Shown: positions 16,527 to 25,800 of the stretch, piece by piece
Numbering within the stretch: position 1 is the stretch's first letter
Layout: each line of letters begins with the position of its first letter
Assembly (NCBI RefSeq): GCF_009754905.2
Contig: NZ_CP066775.1
Span: 2,728,001 to 2,792,000 of the forward strand
Length of the DNA stretch: 64,000 nt
Direction: 5' to 3'
From: Mucilaginibacter ginkgonis
GTDB lineage: Bacteria > Bacteroidota > Bacteroidia > Sphingobacteriales > Sphingobacteriaceae
Translations under genes and position numbers: made by a program
Notes under the pieces: model-generated
Told to the model about the DNA's origin: nothing
Seen by the model: the letters and a program-made list of their open reading frames with translations, nothing else
Database searches by the model: none

Positions 16527-16572
16527 TCCATTCCGCTTAGAGGTCTTTAGATAATATCTGAAGGCTTTTTTT
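16525..16572. repeat. Direct repeat, right copy (tRNA-Asp 3' end plus terminator)
   Basis: 48-bp copy of 16143-16190 with four substitutions, two of them in the terminator stem (GTCTTTAGAT / ATCTGAAGGC keeps pairing through G-T). It lacks the rest of the tRNA, so it is not a tRNA gene. It acts as a terminator downstream of the GIY-YIG gene. Confidence 0.85.
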
Positions 16573-16668
16573 GTGCTGGTGGCATTACTGGTATGTTGAG
16601 ATTTAATTCTGCCTGAATGATCGTCCTATTCCCCCCAAACCTAAACCCCTCCTGCTGGTTGTCATTGT

Positions 16669-16890
16669 ATGAGCAGGGCATTTGTAAAAGAAGGTGAGAG
16701 CGACCAACTGAAGGATGTGGCGCCTAATATGGCTTCGCTGCAGTTTTTTCTGAAACGCGAGAATGGCTACACCATTACCGAAATGAGAACACGCTTTAGC
16801 GAGCAGTTTCAGCGCGAGGTACATGATATGAGCGACGGCCTTAGCTATGGCCTTAATGATGCCAACCAGTGGCAGGTATACCTCGACTAA
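16669..16890 (+). CDS. Small conserved-type protein, function unknown
   Basis: 73 residues beginning MSRAFVKEGESDQLKDV. The N-terminal MSRAFVKE.E pattern recurs in small Bacteroidota proteins of unknown role, which supports this being real; the rest (SLQFFLKRENGYTITEMR) has no motif I recognise. Charged, no signal peptide or membrane span. Its TAA is immediately followed by the stop of the convergent gene (no spacer). Confidence 0.6.
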   Translation: MSRAFVKEGESDQLKDVAPNMASLQFFLKRENGYTITEMRTRFSEQFQREVHDMSDGLSYGLNDANQWQVYLD

Positions 16891-17088
16891 TTACAACTGG
16901 CAGGTGCGTTTGCGCTCTTTCTGCATCAGGGCAAGGGCAATAACTTCGCTCGCCAGGCCTATACCCGTAATAAAGCCTGCAGCACCATCGGGCAAATGAT
17001 AGTGTTTATTGATGATCGGGGTAAGTGTTACCAGCATTAACCCGGTAATAAGAAATGCTAAAGCCTTTTTTGTAAATCTTTGTTTCAT
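16891..17088 (-). CDS. Small two-span membrane protein
   Basis: 65 residues from the ATG at 17088 (MKQRFTKKALAFLITGLMLV). Two hydrophobic stretches, about 8-24 and 34-52, separated by a short NKHYHLPDGA turn, then a basic C-terminus QKERKRTCQL. No family recognised. The stop is directly next to that of the convergent 73-residue gene. IS copy 1 lies 50 bp upstream of its start and may have displaced its promoter. Confidence 0.5.
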   Translation of the reverse strand: MKQRFTKKALAFLITGLMLVTLTPIINKHYHLPDGAAGFITGIGLASEVIALALMQKERKRTCQL

Positions 17089-17221
17089 GATTGCTTTATT
17101 AGCAATGTTTAGATACGCCAAGGTAAGTATTGTTTCATTGACCTGTCCTAAAAAAAGTTGACACTTTTAATTGTTAATACTGAATTGAATTTACACTTTT
17201 TATTTTAGTCCTTAAAGGGGT

Positions 17222-18094
17222 TTACACTTGCTCTGTTATTTGTTGATGATTGGGATAATAGTTTCGCCATCGCCGCCTGAGGGGTCCGGATTCCCGGTGT
17301 GCTGCCTGTGGTGTCATCATATCTATACTGCTGTGCGGCCTTAAGTTGTTGTAAGTATTTATAGCGCTGCGTACCGCACGTGTTGCACCGCTCAGGTTTT
17401 TGTAAGCCTCATTTAACAGTTCAAGTTTAAGTATACCGTTTACACGTTCTGCAATGGCATTATCACGCGGGTTCCCGCTTTGGGTCATACTGATACCAAT
17501 GCCTTCTTTGATCAAAAGTGCTGTATAGGTACCGCTGCAATATTGCGTGCCGCGATCCGAATGATGGATCAGCGGGGTGTCGGGTTGCTTTTGTGATAAG
17601 GCCATTTCAAGTGCTGTAAGGCAGCTGCCGGTAGAAAGATCATGGCTCAGACAGAAGCCAATGATCTTTCGGCTGTAAGCATCCGTGACCAGGCTCAGGT
17701 AAGCAAAGCCCTGCCCCACGCGGATGTAAGTGATATCGCTCACCCACAGCCGCCCCGGCGCTGCAGGCACCAGGCCGCCCGTCAGGTCGGGGTATTTCTT
17801 AAAGCGGTGGCAGGAAAAGGTGGTACGCGTACGGTATATTTTCCTGCGCACCAGCAAGCCGTTTTCTCTCAAAAGCTCAAAGAATGCATCCCGCCCTATG
17901 CCGGGCCGTATCAGTTCAAGCAGTTTCCTTGCACCCAGCCGCGGCTGGCGGCGACGGTGTGCCATTACTTGCTGAATGATTTCTTCTTGTTTAAAAGTCC
18001 GCATTTCTGTGGACCGGTGATGCTGGTAATAGGCTTGTGAACTGTAACCAAGCAGTCTGCATAACTCGCGCAGCCCGCGGCTGCGTTTTTGCAT
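17222..18094 (-). CDS. IS3-family transposase OrfB (DDE integrase core), copy 1
   Basis: 290 residues. N-terminal HTH_21-like part (MAHRRRQPRLGARKLLELI) followed by the rve/DDE catalytic core: first Asp in LWVSDITYIRVG, second Asp in PLIHHSDRGTQYCS, and Glu in NPRDNAIAERVNGILKLELL. Made mainly as an OrfAB fusion by -1 frameshifting; it also has its own ATG at 18094. Identical to the copy at 40881-41753. Confidence 0.95.
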   Translation of the reverse strand: MQKRSRGLRELCRLLGYSSQAYYQHHRSTEMRTFKQEEIIQQVMAHRRRQPRLGARKLLELIRPGIGRDAFFELLRENGLLVRRKIYRTRTTFSCHRFKKYPDLTGGLVPAAPGRLWVSDITYIRVGQGFAYLSLVTDAYSRKIIGFCLSHDLSTGSCLTALEMALSQKQPDTPLIHHSDRGTQYCSGTYTALLIKEGIGISMTQSGNPRDNAIAERVNGILKLELLNEAYKNLSGATRAVRSAINTYNNLRPHSSIDMMTPQAAHRESGPLRRRWRNYYPNHQQITEQV

Positions 18095-18096
18095 GC

Positions 18097-18405
18097 TTAC
18101 TCCGACTGCCTGGTGCCAGACTTTTTTCTGATGTTGGTACCCAGCTCCTTATCTGCTATATCTATGATGTTATTCAGCAGCTCATTCTTTAGCTGCTCTG
18201 TCCGTAACATCGCTTTCAATAAAGACACATCATCGGGAAGAACTGTCTTCTTCGAACTTCTCAATGCCTTTTCGTTTAACTTGTCCTTGTTCACTATGCG
18301 GGAAATAGTTGTGGGTGATACGCCGTACTTTTTTGCTAAGGTACGCAAACTCTTACCCATGATCTCACGCTCATGTATGATACGCTCCGCTTTCCATTTG
18401 TCCAT
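18097..18405 (-). CDS. IS3-family OrfA (helix-turn-helix), copy 1
   Basis: 102 residues. The helix-turn-helix is RTLAKKYGVSPTTISRIVNK (about 19-38), used for binding the element ends. A leucine-rich stretch follows (LLKAMLRTEQLKNELLNNII) that would mediate oligomerisation. It ends in RKKSGTRQSE just past the slippery site where a -1 shift enters orfB. Confidence 0.92.
   Translation of the reverse strand: MDKWKAERIIHEREIMGKSLRTLAKKYGVSPTTISRIVNKDKLNEKALRSSKKTVLPDDVSLLKAMLRTEQLKNELLNNIIDIADKELGTNIRKKSGTRQSE
18121..18127 (-). promoter_or_regulatory. Programmed -1 frameshift site (A AAA AAG)
   Basis: On the minus strand the heptamer is read A-AAA-AAG in the orfA frame. The -1 frame from here is open and runs without a stop into orfB through its ATG, so slippage yields an OrfAB fusion transposase. 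The equivalent in copy 2 is 41780-41786. Confidence 0.85.
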
Positions 18406-18525
18406 CTTGTTCCTCTACTTTTCTGTAAACTTATTTCAGGACAAGTCACATCGCGCCAAAACTTTTTGGCAAAAATTTAAAACAAACCCGGCCCCGCACA
18501 GTTGTTTACTAAAAATATTAGTATC

Positions 18526-18789
18526 ATGAAAAGCAACGATCAGGAAGAAAAACTATTCGACGAGCAGCATACCGGCAATATCAAAGGTTCTAATATGATT
18601 AAAGACCCGCAGGACTGGAAGACCGGGGATGAACCAATGACCGGTGCACAGCACTCGTACCTGGAAACGCTGTCGGCAGAGGCGGGCGAAGAAATGGATG
18701 AGACGCTAAACAAAGCGCAGGCATCACAAAAGATCGACGAACTGCAGCACCAAACCGGCCGCGGTGTAGATGACGGCGGCGGAAAGTAG
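18526..18789 (+). CDS. DUF3072 domain protein
   Basis: 87 residues from ATG 18526 (MKSNDQEEKLFDEQ). The DUF3072 hallmark is MIKDPQDWKTGDEPMTGAQ (about 24-42) followed by SYLETLSAEAGEEMDETLNK and KIDELQHQTGRG. Small, acidic, cytoplasmic; function unknown. Its promoter region was cut close by IS copy 1, whose right end is 77 bp upstream. Confidence 0.85.
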   Translation: MKSNDQEEKLFDEQHTGNIKGSNMIKDPQDWKTGDEPMTGAQHSYLETLSAEAGEEMDETLNKAQASQKIDELQHQTGRGVDDGGGK

Positions 18790-18815
18790 TATCATACGCT
18801 CTATAGGCAGGCGGC

Positions 18816-19298
18816 TTATCCCCGCTCTTTTTTCCAGGCTTTTTTCATTGTGGCATAATGGATATTTGCTTCCGCGGCTTTCCATTTCTTATAAAATATC
18901 GCCGCGGAGGCTGCCTTTTCCGTTTCGCCGGTGCCCCGTTCAAGTTGTTGGTAGTGGTTATCCTTATTGTACTTTTTGCCGCCTTTGTAGTTAGCATACC
19001 TACGTGCACGGGTGTAGCCCATTTGCAGATATTTACGGGCCATATCGGCACCTACAAAATCATCTTTTTCAAGATAGCCCTCAAATAGTATATATATCTG
19101 TTCACTGCTTTGTTTGGCAACCGCAACATCCTTAAAACGCCAATGTTGTCCAATTTCAGATTTATACGGCTCACAAATAAGCACCCCCTGCTCACCTTTG
19201 CCAACTTTATATAATTCCGGGTGCTTGCGGTAATCTATATCCGGCTTCCAGGAGTAAGCCGGCTTGTCAAAATCGAGATATGATGGCTTGTCGCTCAT
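18816..19298 (-). CDS. DUF4385 domain protein
   Basis: 160 residues from ATG 19298 (MSDKPSYLDFDKPAYSW). Family pattern: DIDYRKHPELYKVGKGEQGV, LICEPYKSEIGQHWRFKD, and KDDFVGADMARKYLQMGYTR, then GGKKYN. Function unknown; no signal peptide. Convergent with the DUF3072 gene. Confidence 0.85.
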   Translation of the reverse strand: MSDKPSYLDFDKPAYSWKPDIDYRKHPELYKVGKGEQGVLICEPYKSEIGQHWRFKDVAVAKQSSEQIYILFEGYLEKDDFVGADMARKYLQMGYTRARRYANYKGGKKYNKDNHYQQLERGTGETEKAASAAIFYKKWKAAEANIHYATMKKAWKKERG

Positions 19299-19391
19299 AT
19301 GGTTAGTAGATGAAACCCGCACGGCAAGTGTTCTGTTTGCAGGAGTATACCGATGCTCTTCAAAATGGAAATACTACTTTTGGTTATGGAG

Positions 19392-20027
19392 ATGCAGCAA
19401 AAGAAACCGCTTGAGTTAGAGCGACTGATATTTTTCAGCGACGCCATCGTCGCCATTGCCATTACCCTTTTGGCATTCAACTTAAAGCTGGATGTACCCG
19501 CAGGCAAGCCGCTCACCTTTGCCGACCTGATGCGCCCCTGGGAAACCTATCTTACTTTTGTACTCTCGTTCCTTAACATAGCCGGGTTCTGGCAAACGCA
19601 TCACACCATTTTTGTATTCATCCGCAAGATAGACCGTAAGATGGTAGTGCTTAACCTGGTTTGGTTGTTCTTTATCGTGATACTGCCGTTCACCACTTCT
19701 GTAATCGGATCACACTTTGGCAGCATCCCTGCAGTGTTTCTGTATTGCAGCAACGTGTTTATGCTTTCGCTGATGCAGAAATTTATCTGGGATTACGGCA
19801 ATGATGAAACCGCCGACAAAGCTTATCAGGCAGACCAAAAACTGGAACACATCGATACAATGTTTACCCTGCACCTGCTGAACGGCGTAGTGGCTATAGC
19901 CTGCTCCTTCTTTTATCCGGTAACGGCTTTTATACTGCTCTTCTTCAAAATACCGCTCTTTGTGGCAGCATCATTCTACATAGCAGGTATCCGCAGGCAA
20001 CAAAAAAGGGCAGGGAAAGTGAGTTGA
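19392..20027 (+). CDS. TMEM175-family (DUF1211) potassium channel-like membrane protein
   Basis: 211 residues if it starts at ATG 19392 (MQQKKPLELERLIFFSD); in-frame ATGs at 19353 and 19386 are possible, but family members start close to the FSD motif. The hallmark RLIFFSDAIVAIAITLLAF forms the first pore-lining helix with the FSD selectivity-filter signature. Five further hydrophobic spans follow. Prokaryotic TMEM175 proteins form tetrameric, leak-type K+ channels in the inner membrane. TACTTTTG (19375-19382) is a -7-like box but lacks a partner. Confidence 0.82.
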   Translation: MQQKKPLELERLIFFSDAIVAIAITLLAFNLKLDVPAGKPLTFADLMRPWETYLTFVLSFLNIAGFWQTHHTIFVFIRKIDRKMVVLNLVWLFFIVILPFTTSVIGSHFGSIPAVFLYCSNVFMLSLMQKFIWDYGNDETADKAYQADQKLEHIDTMFTLHLLNGVVAIACSFFYPVTAFILLFFKIPLFVAASFYIAGIRRQQKRAGKVS

Positions 20028-20043
20028 TCCTTCAGGCTAAGCC

Positions 20044-20883
20044 TTATCTTTTCGCTTGCGCGATCACTTCGTTATTAAGGCGAACATACTCGTCGGTCTT
20101 GGCAGCGGCAGCAATTTTAGCACCCTCCTCGGCGGTGGCGATGGCAGCAGCTTTATCGCCTTTCCTTAATAGCACGCGGGCCTTCCACAGCTTAGGCACA
20201 AACGGTGGAAAGTTTTTGTCTTTTTCCAACTCATTTGCCCACGCCAAGGCCTTGTTCATGTCTTTGTTATTGTTATAGTAATAGATCAGCGCTTCATAGT
20301 AAGGCTTTTTGGCGGTGTTCATGGCCGAGTCTATCCTTGCCATTACTTTGGCGTCGATGTCGGTAGCCATATGGATAGTAAAGCCGCTATGATCCCACAT
20401 CATTTGCAGGTTGCAGGTGGTAGGCAGCACGCTGGTAAAGGCAAGCGTCATGGTTTCTGTAAGCGCGGGCAGGTGTTCTGTCTTAACCTTGAAGCGCACA
20501 TAATCATCTGCTTCTTTGTAGGAATAGGCACCCCATTGTTTAGGTTGTTTGCTCAGGATGATGGTCCACTCGCTTACGCCGGGGATGCTGAATAAGCCAT
20601 ACTCGCCCGCCGGCACTTCGTGACCTTCCAAAGTAACATCATCGCTGAATTTTATTACCGTAGCCGAGTTTGCACCTGTACGCCAAACCGTTCCGTATGG
20701 CTCCATCCCGCCGAATATTTTACGGCCCTTTACATTAGGGCGGGAATAGGTTAGATTAATCTTACCGAGGCCAAAATCCTGTACTACACTTTGGGTAGTA
20801 CTTGGCTGGGGAGTTATTTGTGCTTGTGCATTGAAAGATATAAATGCGGCAATGGCTGCTAAAATGATAGATAGCTGTTTCAT
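20044..20883 (-). CDS. DUF2911 secreted protein
   Basis: 279 residues with a signal peptide MKQLSIILAAIAAFISFNAQAQ. DUF2911 region (about 30-175): LTYSRPNVKGRKIFGG, YGTVWRTGANSATVI, and VPAGEYGLFSIPG. The C-terminal 100 residues (YYEALIYYYNNNKDMNKALA) look like tetratricopeptide-type helices. Periplasmic, function unknown, widespread in Bacteroidota. Convergent with the TMEM175 gene, 16-bp gap. Confidence 0.9.
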   Translation of the reverse strand: MKQLSIILAAIAAFISFNAQAQITPQPSTTQSVVQDFGLGKINLTYSRPNVKGRKIFGGMEPYGTVWRTGANSATVIKFSDDVTLEGHEVPAGEYGLFSIPGVSEWTIILSKQPKQWGAYSYKEADDYVRFKVKTEHLPALTETMTLAFTSVLPTTCNLQMMWDHSGFTIHMATDIDAKVMARIDSAMNTAKKPYYEALIYYYNNNKDMNKALAWANELEKDKNFPPFVPKLWKARVLLRKGDKAAAIATAEEGAKIAAAAKTDEYVRLNNEVIAQAKR

Positions 20884-21012
20884 AGATAAGTGGTTTTATG
20901 CCACTAAGTTAATATTTAAGTCATCCGACAAAAACAAAAAAAGCCGGCCAGCTACCCGGGCGACTTCTTTATATAACTTAACTATTTACAGATGCCGTTC
21001 TTCCGGTGCATC

Positions 21013-21297
21013 TTATTCAGCCAGAATATGGTGTTTTAGCAGATCTTCACGGTCTGTTTTTGGTGCTTTGTGCTTTTTATGCAGGTAGTCCTTTGAGTGA
21101 TCTTCGACATTTTCGGTAGCGGACTCGCCGCCCTTAATTTTTTTTAGTAAGGTATTTAATTGTTTGGATACCTCGCCGCGTATAGTTGCACCTCTTTTGG
21201 TCATGAACAAATATGTTGCCGCGCCTGCGGCCAGCGAACCAATTAGCATACCAATGATTAGTGAGCTATTGTCTTCCTTTTCAAATGGATTTTTCAT
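21013..21297 (-). CDS. YtxH-like small membrane protein
   Basis: 94 residues. One glycine/alanine-rich membrane span (IIGMLIGSLAAGAATYLFMT) followed by KRGATIRGEVSKQLNTLLKK, the usual YtxH layout. The C-terminal part is charged (KDYLHKKHKAPKTDREDLL). YtxH proteins are linked to general stress in Firmicutes; role here unknown. Confidence 0.75.
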   Translation of the reverse strand: MKNPFEKEDNSSLIIGMLIGSLAAGAATYLFMTKRGATIRGEVSKQLNTLLKKIKGGESATENVEDHSKDYLHKKHKAPKTDREDLLKHHILAE

Positions 21298-21403
21298 TTA
21301 ATTACTTTTATTAATTAACGTGATATAGTGCTTTTGGTTCTGCAGGGCTTTGTTTAAATTTTAAACCGCTTAACGGTCCAGACCAGCCACTTTGCTGGTT
21401 ATA

Positions 21404-21433
21404 AAAAAGCCTGTCATCGTAAATGAACAGGCT
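21404..21433 (-). terminator. Terminator of the RND efflux operon
   Basis: On the minus strand AGCCTG pairs with CAGGCT and inner TCAT with ATGA, followed by a run of six T residues. It lies 26 bp past the stop of the outer-membrane channel gene. Confidence 0.75.
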
Positions 21434-21458
21434 TATCGGTGATCAGGTTATCGGCAGG

Positions 21459-22871
21459 TTATTTCCACCCGCCACCAAGCGAGCGGTACAGGTTTGATAC
21501 GGCAGCCAGTTCGTTCCGTTTAATCGAAGCCAGTTCCAGCTCTCCTTGCAGCACATTGCTTTGGGCCGTGATCACTTCCAGGTAATTAGCCATTCCGTTT
21601 TTAAACAGCAGATTGGCATTACCGGTAGCTTTTTGTAAAGTGCTTACGCGGTTAGCGGCAATGGCTTGTTGCTCTTTAAGCTTGTTAATACTTACCAGCG
21701 CGTCTGAGACTTCGCCAACGGCGTTCAATACCGACTGGCGGAATTGTATGACCACCCGCTCACGTTCTACCTGAGCAACTTTGTACTTAGTGCTCAATTC
21801 TTTGTGGTCTAAAAGCGGCTGTATCACGCTCCCGACCACCACGCCAAACAGCGATGCGGGCACGTTAAACCAGTTACTGGCTTTAAAGGAGTTAACGCCA
21901 CCTTGTGCAGAAATGCGCAATGCAGGGTACATATTCGCTTTGGTGATCCCTACGTTTGCGTTGGCGATATTAAGCTGCAGTTCCGCGCTGCGCACGTCCG
22001 GCCGGCGGCTTACGATGGCGGATGGAATGCCTGTGCTCAAACTTTCGGGCACCGTGATCTGGTCAATGGATGCACTACGGGCGATCTTGTCCGGCAATTC
22101 TCCGGCGAGTAAGCGCAATGCGTTTTCCTGTATCGCAATATTTTGTTCAAATTGCGGAACCAATTGCTTGGCTACCTGGCGTTGCGCTTCTGCTTGTTGT
22201 ACAGCCAGTAAGGTTACTTGGCCGGCGTTGTATTGCAAGCGGATTATCTGCAGCGTACTGTCGTTTAACTTCACGTTCTTTTGCGCGATATCCAGTTGCG
22301 CGTCCAGCATCAGTAGATTATAGTATCCCTGCGACACATCAGCTACAATATTAGTTTGTATCAGCTTACGGGCTTCCTGTGACTGCAAGTAAGCGGCTAG
22401 AGTACTCTTCTGCTGATTTTTGATCTTTCCCCAGATGTCTGCCTCCCATGAAAGGGAAATGTTCGCCGAGTAATCTTCGATATGCTTACTTCCTAAAAAT
22501 TGTGATAAACTGATGCCGTTTAAGCTGTTGTCGGAAGGGCGGGTAGTGCTCGCGGTAACGTTCGCATCTACCTGCGGCACGTAGTTCCACTTTACCTGCC
22601 TGAACAATAATTCAGACGCTTCGATATTTTTCAAAGCAACCTGCATATCATAATTCTTAGCGATAGCTGTATCTATCAGCCTTTGCAAATCGGATTGGGT
22701 AAAAAAGTCCCTCCACCTGATGTCAGCAATGCTGCTGTCAGCGGTTGTTTTAGGCTCCGCTTCTCTGAATGCTGTGGGCGACTGGTAAGCCGGGTTTTTT
22801 ATGTCTTTAGAGACCGAGCAAGCGCCCAGCAGCAATACTGCCAGGGCAAGCCCGCTTAAATATTTTATCAT
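21459..22871 (-). CDS. RND efflux outer-membrane factor (OprM/NodT family lipoprotein)
   Basis: 470 residues from ATG 22871 (MIKYLSGLALAVLLLGACS); the lipobox LGAC gives an outer-membrane lipoprotein. Two OEP repeats are present; conserved parts include ANISLSWEADIWGKIKNQQK, IVSRRPDVRSAELQLNIANANVG and YPALRISAQGG. Forms the trimeric exit duct for the RND pump. Last gene of a three-gene operon (adaptor, pump, channel), 27 bp after the pump gene. Confidence 0.93.
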   Translation of the reverse strand: MIKYLSGLALAVLLLGACSVSKDIKNPAYQSPTAFREAEPKTTADSSIADIRWRDFFTQSDLQRLIDTAIAKNYDMQVALKNIEASELLFRQVKWNYVPQVDANVTASTTRPSDNSLNGISLSQFLGSKHIEDYSANISLSWEADIWGKIKNQQKSTLAAYLQSQEARKLIQTNIVADVSQGYYNLLMLDAQLDIAQKNVKLNDSTLQIIRLQYNAGQVTLLAVQQAEAQRQVAKQLVPQFEQNIAIQENALRLLAGELPDKIARSASIDQITVPESLSTGIPSAIVSRRPDVRSAELQLNIANANVGITKANMYPALRISAQGGVNSFKASNWFNVPASLFGVVVGSVIQPLLDHKELSTKYKVAQVERERVVIQFRQSVLNAVGEVSDALVSINKLKEQQAIAANRVSTLQKATGNANLLFKNGMANYLEVITAQSNVLQGELELASIKRNELAAVSNLYRSLGGGWK

Positions 22872-22898
22872 GATGATATTATTAAATTGATGATGCAA

Positions 22899-25800
22899 TT
22901 AGTCGTTTGGCACTTCCTGTAAATCTTCTAATAAGATGCCGATAGGTTTGCCGGGCTTACGTTCTTCGCCATCCATCAGCACAGCAACCGGGATACCGGT
23001 CAGGCGTTCCTGCAATCCCTGGAAGATGACGAACAGTACCGGGATTATAAATAGGCCCAGCAATACGCCCGACACCATACCGCCTGCAGCGCCAATACTG
23101 ATGGAGTGGTTACCCTGCGCAGAAGGCCCGGTGGCGATACTCATTGGGAACAGACCGAATACGAATGCCATAGAGGTCATGATGATAGGGCGCAGTCTTA
23201 ATCTCGATGCCTCGATTGCTGCATTGATAAGGCTCAAGCCTGCCTTACGGCGCTGGACGGCAAATTCAACTATCAGGATGGCGTTCTTGGCAAGCAAACC
23301 AATGAGCATAATCAGCGCAACCTGCACATAGATGTTATTTTCTATACCTGTTAAGCCTAATACTACAAACACACCGAGTATACCTGTAGGGATAGACGCG
23401 ATAACCGCCAATGGAAGGATGTAACTTTCATACTGTGCGGATAGCAAGAAGTAAACGAATACCAGACATAACAGGAACACGATGGTAGACTGCCCGCCTG
23501 ATGATATTTCTTCGCGGGTTTGGCCCGAGAATTCATACGCGAAGCCGGATGGCAATTGTTCTTTAGCGGTTTCCTGGATGGCTTTAATGGCATCGCCCGA
23601 GCTGTATCCTGGCTTAGGGATGGCATTGATCTCGATAGAATTGAAAAGGTTATAACGTGAAGCCGTTTCTGAGCCGTATACACGGGTAAGTTTCACCAAT
23701 GTGTTGATTGGTACCATTTCTCCTGTGCGGTTTTTCACATATACTCTGTCAATAGATTCCGGGTCGGTACGGTCGGCAATATCTGCCTGAACAACCACCC
23801 GGTAATATTTGCCAAAGCGGTTAAAGTCTGACGCTTGCGCGCTACCAAAGTAAGCCTGCATAGTTTGTAAAACATCTTTCACGCTCACGCCAAGCTGGTT
23901 GGCCTTTTCGTCATTCACCTCTAATTGCAATTGAGGATAGTCTGCCTTGAAAGATGTAAAGGCGTAGGCTATAGCCGGTTTCTGCATTAGCTTGCCAATG
24001 AAATCATTCGCCACGCCGCTAAACTTGTCCAGTTTGCCGCCGGTCTTATCCTGCAGCACCACATCCAATGCCTCTACGTTACTGAAGCCCGGTACTGTTG
24101 GAAAGCTGAACACGAAAAAGCTGCCTCCGGTAATGGCGCCCAACTCTCCGCGGATAACGTTCTGTAACTCGTTAATATCTTTAACCTTGCCGCGGTCTTC
24201 ATTTGGCTTCAGCAGCACAAAGATCACCGCTGCCGAGGGACTGTTTGAGGATGTCAGCAAGTTGAACCCCGATATGGCTGTCACAAATCGCGCGGCAGGT
24301 AAAGCCCGCAGTTTGGCCTCGGCATCATTTAACACTTTGGTTGTACCGTTTAACGAAGTGCCCGAAGGGGTGGATACGGATATCGCCACAAACCCCTGAT
24401 CTTCTGTAGGGATGAAGCCTGATTTAGTAGTGCTTACCAGGTAAACCGTGGCAAGTACAACTAACGCCAAACCGCCCATGCTTAGCCATTTATTTTTGAT
24501 CAGGAACTTAATACCGCCAACGTATCTTTCGGTCACAGCGCTAAAGCTTTTGTTGAAGCCTGCATAAAATTTCTCTTTGAAACCTTTGGGAATTTCGCCG
24601 CTATCTTTATGGTTGCTTTTTAAGAACAGTGCAGCTAAAGCCGGGCTCAGGGTCAACGCGTTAACCGCTGATATAACAATAGCTATAGCCATAGTGAATG
24701 CGAACTGGCGATAAAATATCCCTGTCGAGCCGCTCATAAAACCTACGGGAAGGAACACTGCAGCCATTACCAGGGTAATGGAAATAATGGCGCCCGTAAT
24801 CTCGTGCATAGCCTTTGTAGTGGCAGCCTTTGGTGCAAGATGCTCGTGCTCCATTTTTGCGTGTACCGCCTCAACCACAACAATGGCATCATCCACAACA
24901 ATACCGATAGCTAGTACCAGCGCGAACAGTGTTAACAGGTTGATGGAAAACCCGAACAACTGCATAAAGAAGAAGGTTCCCAAAATGGCAACCGGGACCG
25001 CAATAGCAGGTATCAACGTCGACCTGAAGTCTTGCAGGAAGATAAATACCACGATAAACACCAATATGAAGGCTTCTATCAGCGTGTGTTCTACCTGGCT
25101 GATCGATTCATCCAAAGCAGTTTTGGTACGATAGAACTGGTTCCACTTAATACCGGCAGGGAATTCTTTGGCTGCCTTTTCCATCACCTTGTCAACCGCT
25201 AATTGTATTTCATTGGCGTTTGAACCGGCAAGCTGAATTAAACCGATGGCGACACCATCTTTACCATTCAAATGGCTCACACTGGTGTAAGAGTATGCAC
25301 CAAGCTCCACCCTGGCTACATCCTTTAAATGCAATACAGAACCATCGGCATTAGCGCGAATGGCGATGTTTTCGTATTCTTCGGGCTTGTTAAGCTTACC
25401 CTTGTATTTTATCACATATTCAAACACTTCTTTGCTGCGCTCGCCCAGTTTACCGGGAGCCGCTTCCAGGTTTTTATCCTGTATGGCAGCCATCACTTCG
25501 GCAGGGGTAATTTTGTAGGCAGCCATCTGGCCGGGGTTAAGCCATATCCGCATGGAATAATCCTTTACCCCACCGAATATCATCGCAGAGCCAATGCCGG
25601 GTATACGTTTGATCTCGGGGATGATATTGATCTGCGCGTAGTTGGCAACAAAGGTTTGGTCGTACTTTTTAGGGTCTTCGGTGTACATACCCACCGCTCC
25701 TATCAGACTGTTTTGCTGTTTGGTGGTAGTGATCCCTTGCTGTACAACTTCGGCAGGTAACTGACTGGTGGCCTGGGCAACCCTGTTCTGCACGTTAACC

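Larger units (their letters stand above)
17139..18448 (-). mobile_element. IS3-family insertion sequence, copy 1
   Basis: 1310 bp. Imperfect terminal inverted repeats TGACCTGTCCTAAAAAAAG and (reverse complement of right end) TGACTTGTCCTGAAATAAG. A 3-bp target duplication CAT flanks it (17136-17138 and 18449-18451). Two overlapping-frame genes, orfA and orfB, with an A6G slippery site. Copy 2 at 40798-42107 has the same length and appears identical throughout. Three-base duplications fit the IS3/IS150-like groups. Confidence 0.95.

Noticed and set aside
16525-16572. A second tRNA gene.
   Set aside because: Only the acceptor 3' strand and terminator are present; D, anticodon and T arms are missing.
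23363-23683. Antisense open frames inside the RND pump, OMF, comM and gltX genes.
   Set aside because: They overlap well-supported genes fully and show no signals of their own.
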